From Pohlia nutans (Eukaryota; Streptophyta; Bryopsida; Bryales; Mniaceae), in the NCBI GenBank assembly GCA_022496805.1, contig CM040092.1, forward strand, positions 24,272,974 through 24,336,973: a DNA stretch of 64,000 nt, in the 5' to 3' direction. The notes beneath the pieces were generated by a model. The model did no database searches and was not told the DNA's origin. It was given only the letters and a program-made list of their open reading frames with translations. Shown in pieces: positions 22,246-32,077 of the stretch (position 1 is the first letter of the stretch; each line of letters opens with the position of its first letter). The translations under genes and the position numbers were made by a program.

Positions 22246-23034
22246 ATGAGTCAGATGAACCCAGCTAGCACAACAAGTGAACCGAGCACACTATTGCGAG
22301 AACACTCGACACTAGAATTTACAAGTGAACCCAACACACTAATGCGAGACCACTGGACACTAGAATTTGAGATTCAAGTTTTCAAATCAACTGCCCGGGC
22401 CTCCTCGGCGCCGAGGACCAGTCTTTGAGATGAATCGAAAACAAAAAAATAACCCGGCTTGCACATCAACTAAACCCTGCACACTAATGCTCGACCACTC
22501 GACACTAGAATTTACAAGTGAACCCAGCTAGCACAACAAGTGAACCCAACACACTATTGCGAGAACACTGGACACTAGAATTTACAAGTGAACCCAACAC
22601 ACTAATGCGAGACCACTGGACACTAGAATTTGAGATTCAAGTTTTCAAATCAAGAGCCTAGGCCTCTTCAGCACCGAGGACCAGTCTTTGAGATGAATCG
22701 AAAACAAAAAAATAACCCAGCTTGCACATCAAGTGAACCCAGCACACTAATGCTCGACCACTTGACACTAGAATTTACAAGTGAACCCAACACACTAATG
22801 CGAGACCACTGGACACTAGAATTTGAGATTCAAGTTTTCAAATCAACAGCCCAGGCCTCCTCGGCACCCAGGACCAGTCATTGAGATGAATCGAAAACAA
22901 AAAAATAACCTAGCTTGCACATCAAGTGAACCCAGCACACTAATGCTCGACCACTGGACACTAGAATTTACAAGTGAACCCAGCTAGCACAACAACTGAA
23001 CCCAACACACTATTGCGAGAACACTGGACACTAG
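22246..23034. repeat. Complex tandem array with CTCGGCGCCGAG palindrome
   Basis: A roughly 71-bp sub-unit (GACACTAGAATTTACAAGTG, AACCCAACACACTAATGCGA, GACCACTG) is repeated, with a higher-order unit of about 192-263 bp marked by GAGATGAATCGAAAACAAAA at about 22427, 22690 and 22882. The first higher-order unit has a perfect 16-bp dyad TCCTCGGCGCCGAGGA at 22402-22417; later units have decayed forms. The array begins just upstream of the ParB/methyltransferase gene and is interrupted at 23034/23035 by an LTR. Confidence 0.8.
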
Positions 23035-26000
23035 TGTCGAACCTCGTTCTCCTGAAAAGGGCTAGTTAGTAGATTAGGGTTGTTTAGAATAGGTTAGCTA
23101 GCTACAAATAGGAGTGGCGGCCATCATAATGACGCACTTTTGCGATAGGACGCTGTGACAGTAGTGGTGCGCAGCTAGTAGGATAGCTAGGATACCCGGG
23201 TAGCAGACTGGGACGGGAAACCGGGTAGGATGGCCGGGGCAGGGATGGACCCGGGTGGCCTGCGCGCTTTAAAATGGGCCGCCGCCAACTGGGCTGTACA
23301 TTGCGCTTTTTCTCATCTCTCCACCACGACGCATCGTCAGCAAACCCGAGAGATGTTTGACTTTCCCGATTTAGAAGAGAGTAGGAAGTCAGCAGATCTG
23401 GAGCAGCACGTATACCGGAGAGGGATGAGGTCGTCGTCGAGGAAGCGTACGCCAGCACCTACGCAGAGGAAGAAGCCGCAATGGAAACCGAGGCGCGTGA
23501 TTGTGGTAAAGAGAGTGCAATCGGAGATCCCCGAGTACCCGGATAAGCTGGAGCAGCTGCGCCAGGACTTGCAGCGCATGGGATGTGCGGCACTTCTGGA
23601 GTTGTCGTGGGACATATCCAGCGAGCTGATGCTGCTGGAAGTAGCGAAAGGGACGAGGAACAGTAAGTTTCCCGATCACCCTATTCGGGCTCGCTTTGCA
23701 AGTTGGAATTTTGAACGTTGGGCGGAGGTCTACGGTTTTGAGAACCACCCGCAGGGTTATGATCAAACCCGGGGAGACGAAGGATTAAGGAGGAAATTCT
23801 ACGCACCACTAAGCGAGCATGACGGCTACAGGGTGAGCGATTGTAAGGACCAGAGAGAGAGGCAAGTTCTCCGGTTTTTAGTGCCTATCCTCAGCCCGGA
23901 CAAGCCAACCACTTGCACGCTGAAGTTGGCAAAGGCGATCTTAGAGTCATTTGCATGAAGGCGAGCATGCGGGTGGGGCCTCATCATCGATGACATAGTC
24001 AACTGGGAAGTGGGTAAGCTCGGTGGGCCAAAACCGTGCCCACTAGGACCTTTTCTCTACCATTTGTATGACAAGTTTAATTGCCTGACCGAGCGGGAAC
24101 AAGCCGAGTGGGAGGCAAAGCAACAATAGCTGCGGCGACGAGTGCCACCCTCCCCGAGACCGGGCGATGGCAGAGATAACGAAGAGGAGGAAGAACCTGA
24201 ACAGGAGACCGGAGGGGCCGCTGGATGTGAAACTGGGGAAAGAACAGGAGAAGACGTCCCAAAGGAGTCGGAGCAGCCTCAACCGGAAGATGCAAGGAAG
24301 GGGAAGAAGTAGGTGGTCATCCTAACGGATCACGAGGATGTCTACCCCAGTCCTAAGAAGAAGAGGAAGAGCACCCCCATCGACAGCAGAGGAAACCGGG
24401 AGGCTCACTTTCGGAGAATGGAGCTTGAGGAAGAATCTCGACGGAAGGAGGCAAACCAGAAAAAGCAGGAGAAGGCTGCCAAGAACCGACCCGGGTAGGA
24501 CACCGGTCAGAAACTGACCCGGGTAGGACACCGGTCAAAAAGTCGGCTCGTCAGTCGGCGCAACGTGCCCGGGAAGCAGCGAACGCAAAAGAGACGACAA
24601 GTGAAACAGAAGAGGACTCTTCAATGGAGTCCGAGGAGGAGCAGTCCCCGAGTGACGGGGGATTGACCGGCAATGTGCGAGGGGACGACTATGCAAGCCC
24701 GGATAATGACACGCCTCAACCGGAAGGACCGCGCAAGGACGCCCCAGGGGAACCCGAGCACAAACAGGACGAGAATGAGGAGTCTGCAAAGGATCGACTG
24801 GCTGAAGAAATCAGGGAGGAGAGAAACCGGGGACGAGAAACGGCCAGGGAGAGCAAGAGGAGAAAGCGGAAGAAGGTAGCGAACCAGCAATCTACCCCGG
24901 TGGTGCGAACTTACCAACGCGAGGACCCGGGTGCCTCCACTTCCCGGGGCAAGAAGAAATCGGCGTCTATCCTAGAGAAACTGTTCTCCCGGACTCTCCG
25001 GGGTGCAATGAGACAGGACCGGGCAGAATACGAACCGGTTTACCAGTCCATGAAGAAAGTAGGGATGCTGTTGAAGACTCGGAATGTGGTCCTCTTCCTA
25101 TAGATAATCGAGGAGATGCAGAAGAGGCAGTTGTCCCGGGAGAGGTTGTATCAGCTGGGAGCGTTGGAAATCTTGGACTGCAGCAAGCAAATCCGGGAAC
25201 AACAGGCAGCCATCCAGAAGTTGGAGAAGATCGGTCGAGGGAAGCTAACCGAACTCTAGGAGTTGTTCAAGACAAACGGAGATGCCCAGATAAAGTCCCG
25301 GTTGTGGGATGTAGGTCTCTTGGCACAAGTGGAGAAGCTGTCGGCTCAAGTCGCGAAGGTAGTCCGGGAATTCTCGGTTCAATTAGACAACGCCCTCATA
25401 CACTTCAGGACGTATGCAGAGGATATCTTGGAGGCCTATGGTCAAGACCCCAAGTCAGACCGGAGAAGGGTGGAGGTTGGCGAAGAAGAGGGCAGGACAG
25501 TAGAACTGGAAAAGGGGACGCAAGTTGGTAACCGAGAAGGGACTGCTGAGGAAGAAAGGGAGGTTGGAGATCGGGTGGACCAGCATCCAGCCAACACCAG
25601 TGAGTTGCTAGCAGGGTTTCACCCATCTCGGGAAGAACAAGTAACAGGGGAGATTCCTACTCTTTTCTCCCCGGGTAGAGCTTCGAATCCGGGGGTGGTT
25701 CCTAATGAGCAGAGTGTTAAGAAGAGTTTGGCCCCTTTGCTGGTGGAAGAAGAGGAAGTGGAGTCGGACGAGTGGGAGGAACGAGCCCGACAACCGGAGG
25801 TGAGTTTTGGGGCTGAAGCGGTGGTAACTGGGATGCCCGAGGTGGAGTCGACTCCAAAAGGACGGACTGGCGTGCAAATAAAGGCTACCCCGGATCAGGA
25901 GGAGGATGAGCAGACAGATGAGGAGGAGCGTGAGCGATTCCGGTCAAACCGGAGAAAAGGAGAGGGAAGATGCCCCAGCCACACCGGATTCAGCGGAAGA

Positions 26001-27325
26001 TCAGGAGGAAGTAGAAGGTGATGAGTCAGGATCCTGGCCTGGTCCAAAATCCCGGCCCAAGGTGATGGCCCGGAGACTCAGAAAGGAATCTCCGGGTACA
26101 CCCAATTCTTAGATCGGAGTAGCCGGTTTAGTCGTAGTAGATTTAGGTTTAGTCTCAGTTTAGTAGTATGCAATTTTGTGATCATTTAGGAGATGACGGT
26201 GAGATCGATCGGTTTAGAACGATTAGGGTTGCGGCCCCTTTCCCGGAAAATCCGGATCCCGGATTTTCTGGATCTGCGGGTTTTCCGGGTTGGGGGTTGG
26301 CAACCTTGTTATTTATCGGGGCACTTGTGTGTTGCTCTGGATCTCTTTTGCAAACACTGTTTCTCCCTAATAGATGCTATAGTTCATCGCTCATTCCCTT
26401 GTGCATGTGTGTGTGTGGAGTTGTTTTGATGGTTATTGACGGTTGCATTCAGTACACAGGAGTCCTTTGCTAACCGGGTCACCAAAACGGGTCTTCAAGA
26501 GAGTTCAAGGATAGAATCCGGGTTAGAATTCCACGTGTTTAGATTTTTCTTTGAAACTGGATTTGTGTGCCTAGACCTCTGAGAACCGGAGTAGTGACTG
26601 GGTGGTACGGATGGGGTAATCGGTGCAGCTCAGAACTCCTCGACGGCTAGTCCGGTTGAGGTTTCCAACTCTAGGGGAGATAGTTAAGGCCAGAAACGAG
26701 TTCAGGGAGTACAAGGAGAGTCGAGACCGTGTAGAGTTTCCGACCGGAATCCCTGGGTTGGGTGTACCCGGGTAGTAAGTCGTTGTAGTGCAAGGAAGAG
26801 GGAGAACCGGACAGCTCCTAAAGTGACCTGCTATGTGGTTGGGATAACCGGTAGTTGAGGAAGTTGTTCCGGAGGAACCCCGTTAGAAAGAGGAGAATTA
26901 GAAAAGAGGAGTTTGTGAATCTTCCATCACATTAATCAGTTGGAAGGAGTGAATTAATCTCCCACTCTAAAAATCTCAGAGAGGAACCCTCTGAAGTGAA
27001 CAGAGAGGTTAAGCTAAATACACCAAAGTAGTAGGGTTAAACCAGGACGGGAAGATTGTTTTATCCTGGTAAAACCGGATCTGGTGAAAACCGGATCTAG
27101 AGATCTGGTGAGAACCGGATCTGGTAAAAAACTCGGAAAATTGGAAAGAGAGTAGGAAGAATTGTGAGATGCTATCCAGTTTCACACAACCGGCGAGCTT
27201 TTCACTTCACAGAATCTCCGCGGAACGATAACCCGGATTGCACCTCTAAAGTGCACTTGTAAACGATAGGAAGTGTGTTTCTGGGGAATATCTTGGTCCA
27301 CGAGTTATGACACGATAAAAAATTT
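23035..27325 (+). mobile_element. Giant LTR (about 4.29 kb) of an LTR retrotransposon, copy A
   Basis: It begins TGTCGAACCTCG, matching the TGTCAAACCTCG starts of the LTRs at 44409 (minus) and 62646 (plus). It ends just before a primer-binding-site-like sequence at 27326. The exact 3' end is uncertain: TGACA at 27308-27312 is the nearest CA ending. A block near the 3' end, CACTTCACAGAATCTCCGCG followed by GAACGATAACCCG, is nearly identical in LTR B. Most of the 5' two-thirds is occupied by a decayed open reading frame on the same strand. 26113-27325 is non-coding and presumably holds promoter and polyadenylation signals. Confidence 0.65.
23230..26112 (+). pseudogene. LTR-encoded protein, copy A, decayed
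   Basis: The frame starts with ATG at 23230. The first 240 residues include YPDKLEQLRQDLQRMGCAAL and SEHDGYRVSDCKD, then SPDKPTTCTLKLAKAIL, matching in order the LTR B/C proteins (HAGDFEELIKDLKTIGC, SDHDGFKVTDC, NPEKPTT.TVTL). After a stop at 23956 the match continues in frame with GPFLYHLYDKFNCLTERE. A charged region with PKKKRK follows, then, after a frame change near 24540, a 500-residue acidic/basic part with a likely helical segment (QIKSRLWDVGLLAQVEKLSA). At least seven stops and two frame changes make this copy non-functional. No known family recognised. The fold might be related to plant transposon-associated domains, but that is speculation. Confidence 0.6.
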
Positions 27326-27345
27326 GGCGCCACTGCCGAGGATTC
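27326..27345 (+). other. Primer-binding site of element A
   Basis: TGGCGCCACTGCCGAGGATT is close to the tRNA-Asp-type primer-binding site common in plant Ty3/gypsy elements (TGGCGCCGTTGCCGGGGA). It lies directly between the LTR and the gag gene and fixes the element orientation as plus. Confidence 0.7.
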
Positions 27346-27504
27346 TAAAGCTGAAAAGCCGAGTAAGTATCCGAGAGCAGTTCCAGAGTTTGAAAAGGAT
27401 AGTCTAGCGTCCGGTTATCAAGAAAGTCCACTCAACCGGAAGTTGCAAGTGCGAGTTCGGTTGAATGAGGAGAAGCGTTCCGAGGAGTACCGGAGAGTTG
27501 CTTC

Positions 27505-29154
27505 ATGACTCAAGGGCAAACTAGTGAACCAGACGCGAGACGCGTCACTCAATCAGTACGAAGAAGAGAAGTCGTTAGTGTCGTACCTACAGTATTAGCA
27601 CAAGAGTTCTTGTTCCTAGAGGAAGAAGTTCGCTACACTGCACCACCAGAAGAGGTGGTGATTCCGGTTAGGGAACAGCAGAGTCCAGAGTTTGAACCGA
27701 AAAGTGACGCGTTCTCTACTCCGAGAAGAAGGGGGCCAGATCTGATGGAACCGGGTAACGTACTCAGGAGAGCTGCACCACTTACGAGACTAAAGTACAA
27801 CCGATTCCAAGGAGATGGTGGGAAAGACGTGGATGACTGGCTGGACGAGTTTGTGGCTACCGTCCAAGCCAACCAGGAAGACCCGGAATCTAGATTCCGA
27901 GTATTCTCCGGTTTGCTGAAGGGTGAAGCTCTGAAATGGTATTTAGACGTGCCAGAAGATGTGAAAGATGATTGGGAAAGGCTAACCAATGCATTTGTCC
28001 ATACATTCCAAGAAGCCGGAGGAGAGGCCCGACCGCTAAGCCGGTTGAGTACCATCAAGAAGAAAAAGTCGAAGTCCGTCAGGAGGTACGGCCAGCGGGT
28101 GAAAGCGTTGATTAACAAAGTCACCACTGACATCGCTCCCATCGTGACAATACAATGGTACGTAGCCGGTTTTCCTAATGACATGGCCTTTCAGATCATG
28201 CGAACCAAACCGGTCACTCTACGGTCAGCCATGGAAGCTGCACAAAATTACGAGAATTCCGCACAGTCTCTCTCGGAGTCCCTGAAGAAGAGCAGAGAGA
28301 AAGGAAGAAAGCAGCGCGATAAGGACCGGAAGAAGAAAAAGAAGAAGAAAGAATTAGAATCGGAGAGTTCGGCCACCACCAGCAGCCCGAATAGTCAGTC
28401 GGACGAATCCGAGAGCCAGGAGAGTGAAACCGACTTCAAAACCGGAAGAACGCGTAGTACGAGGACGGAGAAGTTTGGACGGGATAAGGGTATGGTGCAA
28501 ATCAAGGTTGAGCCAGATAACGGGATGAAGCAGATACTAGAAGAATTACAAGCGATCAAGGTGAATTTGGCGGAGAACCGAGTTTCCAGAAAGACCCCTG
28601 CCACTCACCGGCCTAACGTCTGGTGTTCGAGATGTAAGGAGCACGGACATTTTGCAAGCGACTGCACGAGGATGCCTCCTCGAAAGGCAGTACAGTTTGT
28701 AGACCCGGAAACCGGAGTCTACTACATGCTTCCAAATGAAGGGGACTATGAGGAGGAAGATGTACAACCGATTTACCAAGTGCAACCGGGCTATGGGAGA
28801 GGACGAGGGACTACACCCAGACCGGGGATTGTTCCCAACCGGAATTTCCCTGGCGTAGGATTAGCCAATAACTCGGTTGGCCAAACTTCAGGATATGGTG
28901 AGCGCGTAGTTTACTGTTACAAGTGTGGGAGACCGGGTCATTACGCCAACAACTGTGACCTTCCGACTCCACAACAAGGAGGAGGGATGCAGACACTACC
29001 CTGTCAGAATTGTGAGAAGTACGGCCATCATGCGACGCAGTGCCCGGAACCACCACGACCCAAGACGTTGTACAAGACGGTAGACGAACCACCAAGTGAA
29101 CATACCGGACTCAATTACGGTCATACGACCGGGATAGAGAACCCACCCAAATGA
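27505..29154 (+). CDS. Gag polyprotein with three CCHC zinc knuckles
   Basis: ATG at 27505, 549 codons, uninterrupted. Residues about 105-255 form a retrotransposon Gag domain (DVDDWLDEFVATVQ, GEALKWYLDVPEDVKDDW, FVHTFQEAGGEARPLSRLST). A Lys-rich stretch follows (around 265-290), then three zinc knuckles of the form CX2CX4HX4C: CSRCKEHGHFASDC (about 373), CYKCGRPGHYANNC (about 471) and CQNCEKYGHHATQC (about 500). Gag packages RNA into virus-like particles. The sequence after the stop (29155-29300) encodes a basic stretch in another frame that may be the start of the protease/pol frame, but an unrelated LTR fragment replaces the rest, so no pol is present. This is the least damaged retroelement gene in the window. 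Confidence 0.85.
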   Translation: MTQGQTSEPDARRVTQSVRRREVVSVVPTVLAQEFLFLEEEVRYTAPPEEVVIPVREQQSPEFEPKSDAFSTPRRRGPDLMEPGNVLRRAAPLTRLKYNRFQGDGGKDVDDWLDEFVATVQANQEDPESRFRVFSGLLKGEALKWYLDVPEDVKDDWERLTNAFVHTFQEAGGEARPLSRLSTIKKKKSKSVRRYGQRVKALINKVTTDIAPIVTIQWYVAGFPNDMAFQIMRTKPVTLRSAMEAAQNYENSAQSLSESLKKSREKGRKQRDKDRKKKKKKKELESESSATTSSPNSQSDESESQESETDFKTGRTRSTRTEKFGRDKGMVQIKVEPDNGMKQILEELQAIKVNLAENRVSRKTPATHRPNVWCSRCKEHGHFASDCTRMPPRKAVQFVDPETGVYYMLPNEGDYEEEDVQPIYQVQPGYGRGRGTTPRPGIVPNRNFPGVGLANNSVGQTSGYGERVVYCYKCGRPGHYANNCDLPTPQQGGGMQTLPCQNCEKYGHHATQCPEPPRPKTLYKTVDEPPSEHTGLNYGHTTGIENPPK

Positions 29155-29309
29155 CGTGGCGAGGTGGGACTACCGGTCGAGGAAGAGATTGCGGTGAATA
29201 AAGTTTCAACCCGTAGTTCCACCAAGGAGATATCAAGTACCAGTGCAAAGCGTAAGAAGAAGACTAACCGGTCTAACCAGAGAAGTAGAACAGACCCGGA
29301 AACCGGGGG

Positions 29310-30035
29310 TAGTGTCAAACCCTAATGGGAGAAGTAGTGTTCATAATGGCCTTTTTATTTACTGGGAGGAAGTGGTGCTCTCGTGCGCACTTAAGTGTTC
29401 GTTACGGAATTAAGGATGGCGGCAGACCGGATGGGAAACCGGATGGAGAACCAGCTATCGGAGGACAGGCCTCGGATGGACCCGGCCGCGATCCGGGATT
29501 TGAATTGGGCCACCTTAAATTGGGTGGCTCACTATTCATTCCTCCCCGATTCCTCCAGCCCTCCTCGCACACACGCATTTGTATTTCCGGATAGTGATAG
29601 GGTTTGCATTACACGTCCGGAGGGTGAAAGCAGTGAGCGACTGGCAGTTGAAGAGAGAGAGAATCCGGGGGTTAGGGGAATTGAGCGCCCGGGAAGAGAA
29701 GTCAGTGAGAGGTCGGAGCTGGAGAAGGACGAGCACCCGGAGAGTGAGCGCCAGGAAATTAGGCGGAGTTTACGGGAAGGAGTGAGTGCGCACCCGGGGA
29801 GTGGGAAGAGAGGACTCCAGGAGGTCAAGCGCACATTATGGGAGAGAGAGAGAGCGCGCCCGGAGAGAGTGACGTGCCATTCCCGGAGGAGTACAGAAGC
29901 ACACCCGGACGCAGCAGCTATGGCGCGAAGGGAAGGAGGAACCAAGATTACGGAGAAGAGGATACTCCCGGAGATTCTGATGCATGCGGGAGACTTCGAG
30001 GAACTGATCAAGGACCTCAAAACCATTGGGTGCTC
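29310..30035 (+). mobile_element. 5' fragment of a long LTR (family B), with start of the LTR-encoded frame
   Basis: It begins TGTCAAACCCTAATGGGAG and then follows LTR B and C closely: GAGAAGTAGTGT, ATTAAGGATGGCGGC, TTGAATTGGGCCACCTTAAA. The open frame from ATG 29416 matches residues 1 to about 210 of the LTR-encoded protein (DLNWATLNWVAHYSFLP, then the Arg/Glu-rich region, then HAGDFEELIKDLKTIGC). Compared with B and C it lacks about 60 bp just inside the 5' end. Similarity stops abruptly at ATTGGGTGCTC (30035), where a telomere-type repeat begins. Confidence 0.7.
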
Positions 30036-30059
30036 GGGTTTAGGGTTTAGGGTTTAGGG
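30036..30059 (+). repeat. Interstitial telomere-type repeat, (TTTAGGG)3
   Basis: GGG followed by three exact TTTAGGG units, the Arabidopsis-type plant telomere repeat. It sits exactly where the retrotransposon LTR is truncated, so it marks a rearrangement junction rather than an isolated low-complexity run. Confidence 0.85.
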
Positions 30060-30471
30060 CACGTAGATTCAGAAAGTGACGGAAATTTGCCTCTAGCAGT
30101 GACAATAGTCAGAAAGCATTCTGGTGTGCCCCCAAGGCACAATCACCGCTCAATGGAGAAAAGAACGGATACGGAGATAGCCGGTGGGCAGGAACATCTT
30201 GTATCAAATGTAGAGAAAATTGGCTCTACTGCAAATGGCAACTGTAAACGAGAAGGCCCATGCAACCATTTGTAATTCCTCCGCCAAAGCCAGGGGTCCG
30301 TGCTAAAAACCCCCTTGAGGCAAGCACCCCCATGCGGAAAATGTAGACTATTCAACATTCATTCAGAGAGACCGAGGGAAACCAGTTTTACTTCAGTGAT
30401 GACGAGTCACGTGATCCGGAAGAAAGTAGCGGAGCAGGGGTGAAAGGAGATTCTGATTACAAAGAAGATTG
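30060..30471 (+). other. Possible gene fragment, unrecognised
   Basis: Two open stretches occur on the plus strand, 30060-30272 and about 30350-30471. The second ends with an acidic DDESRDPEESSGAGVKG segment and a stop. Codon use and composition differ from the flanking retroelements, and the acidic tail looks like the end of a real protein. No start, splice pair or domain could be fixed. 30472-31000 is AT-rich, then GC-rich with GTCCG repeats, and shows nothing further. Confidence 0.25.
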
Positions 30472-31000
30472 AAAACTCAATAGAGGTTATATATTTACAT
30501 AGAGTATTGTTTAGAAGATATTCAGTAATTGTAGCTTAGTGGATATTGGATCGATTTTATAATTATATAGTGATATGTATAGAGTACACGGCTGAGGTCC
30601 AAATATTCTAAAGACGTTTCCTTCTAGGAATGTTTCATATTTACGAAATATAAAATATACAACAGATTCATTCCAAGTCTTAACGATTGTCAAGTGCATG
30701 GTATAATACATTTGTCATATTTTTATTTTTTATATTTTTGAAACAAGAGGACGCTTTATTCGGTTGCAGGGAAGAGGTACTTTTATAAGGTTTGCTAAAA
30801 ATTTTATGCAAAGAGGGTCATAGTGACTTAGTAGAAATTTCATTTGTTTTCTCCACCGGTTGAATTTGTGTAAGGCCGTCCGCTTTGCCGTCCGCTCCCC
30901 GTCCGTCTTGCCATCCGCGATGTTTGACAGGGTAAAAAAGTCCAGCGGTAAAAGTAAATTTGAATTTACCCGACGGACGCTACGTCCGGCCATCCGGACG

Positions 31001-31297
31001 TCAAACCGAACGCGATTTGGTCCCAAGACGTCCTAAATGACAACCCTGCAGTGCTATAGCTGCATGTTTGATAGAATGTGGGGCATCAGCGTTGATCTTG
31101 ATAAACTTGGGGTCGTCATGGGTTCCAAGGTTGACTAGTTGTACCTTGTCTTTGGCTCCATGGGACCATCCATTTATCGTTTCATTTTGTAAGGCATGGC
31201 CGGCAGGGGTGGTGTTGACTGTAACAAGTTTGTGGATTTCCTGTGTGAAATGGGTTGGTATGTCTAGACTTTCGTGGTCGGGAACCAAGCTGGCCAA
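31001..31297 (-). pseudogene. Fragment of a Ty3/gypsy pol gene
   Basis: The segment LGTHDDPKFIKINADAPHS resembles the linker that precedes reverse transcriptase in plant Ty3/gypsy polyproteins (GT..DPK.IKIN). Only about 99 codons remain, on the strand opposite to the element that follows, so it is a remnant of a separate insertion. Confidence 0.4.
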
Positions 31298-31392
31298 GTG
31301 AATCTCTGCAAGCCGGATCAGATTAGGATCCGCATGGAAAACAAGGGCTTCTTGTTCTTAGGAGAGTCCCTTGATCCACTAGGTGCCGGCAG

Positions 31393-31966
31393 TGTGCCAA
31401 ATTTGATCGGCTTTGGCACGGGTTACACAACTGTCAACATGTATTATAATTGTTCGCCCTTGTCTCTGGATTCGTATCTGATTCCGAGACCAATCATGGA
31501 TGGCGCTCATGTTAATAGTAAAATTGTACTGCCCGGTATTACCGGCCTGGGTTTTTACCATCTCGGTAATTTTCCCTTTTTTACCCAGAAAGTAGATTTG
31601 AGAAAGTAGATTTGAGATGTTTTTTACCGATCTGACAGTTTGCCAGTCAAATCGGGTTGTAGTTGTATTTAAGTAAGGAAGCCAATTTCACTTGGCACTT
31701 GACAGTTTTCTCCTCAGACTGTCTTGTACTATCGTTGCATGTTTATATTCGCTAGTTATCTTTTCTCAGTATTAGAGTGAGTAGTTCCAAACTACCTCAT
31801 TGGAGGTCCGAATTGGTCTGCTTATGGATTAGTCGGTAGCTTAGATTTACCGAGTCCTGATAGTACTACTTGAGTATAGATACTCGTTCTTTTTCCATCT
31901 AGTTGTGTTACCTCTGTCAGCTCGGTAGGCAACTACCGACCTCCAAGTTAGAAGAGGGATTTACCA
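31393..31966 (+). mobile_element. 5' LTR of Ty3/gypsy element C (limits approximate)
   Basis: The right end TTTACCA (31966) directly precedes a primer-binding-like TGGCGACCATCTAGTG. The left end TGTGCCAAATTTG at 31393 is a guess from the TG..CA rule; no second LTR copy is in the window to test it. Confidence 0.35.
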
Positions 31967-31968
31967 TT

Positions 31969-31985
31969 TGGCGACCATCTAGTGT
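31969..31985 (+). other. Primer-binding site of element C
   Basis: TGGCGACCATCTAGTG begins with TGG, as expected for complementarity to a tRNA CCA end, two bases after the presumed LTR end. It resembles the site of element B (TGGCGACCATCCTAGG) rather than that of element A. I cannot name the tRNA. Confidence 0.45.
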
Positions 31986-32077
31986 TACGAAGTCGAGAAC
32001 TCTTTGCTCTTACATTCCCTCTTACGCGACGACACTAGTATTCGAGATTGTAGCAAAGATAGGAGCATATTTCCACC

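Noticed and set aside
24043..24917. Minus-strand frames of 69-98 codons
   Set aside because: Antisense shadows of the charged linker in LTR copy A.
23035..29309. Reading element A as a complete retrotransposon with its 3' LTR at 29310
   Set aside because: The sequence at 29310 matches LTR family B and C, not LTR A, so it is a different insertion or rearrangement.
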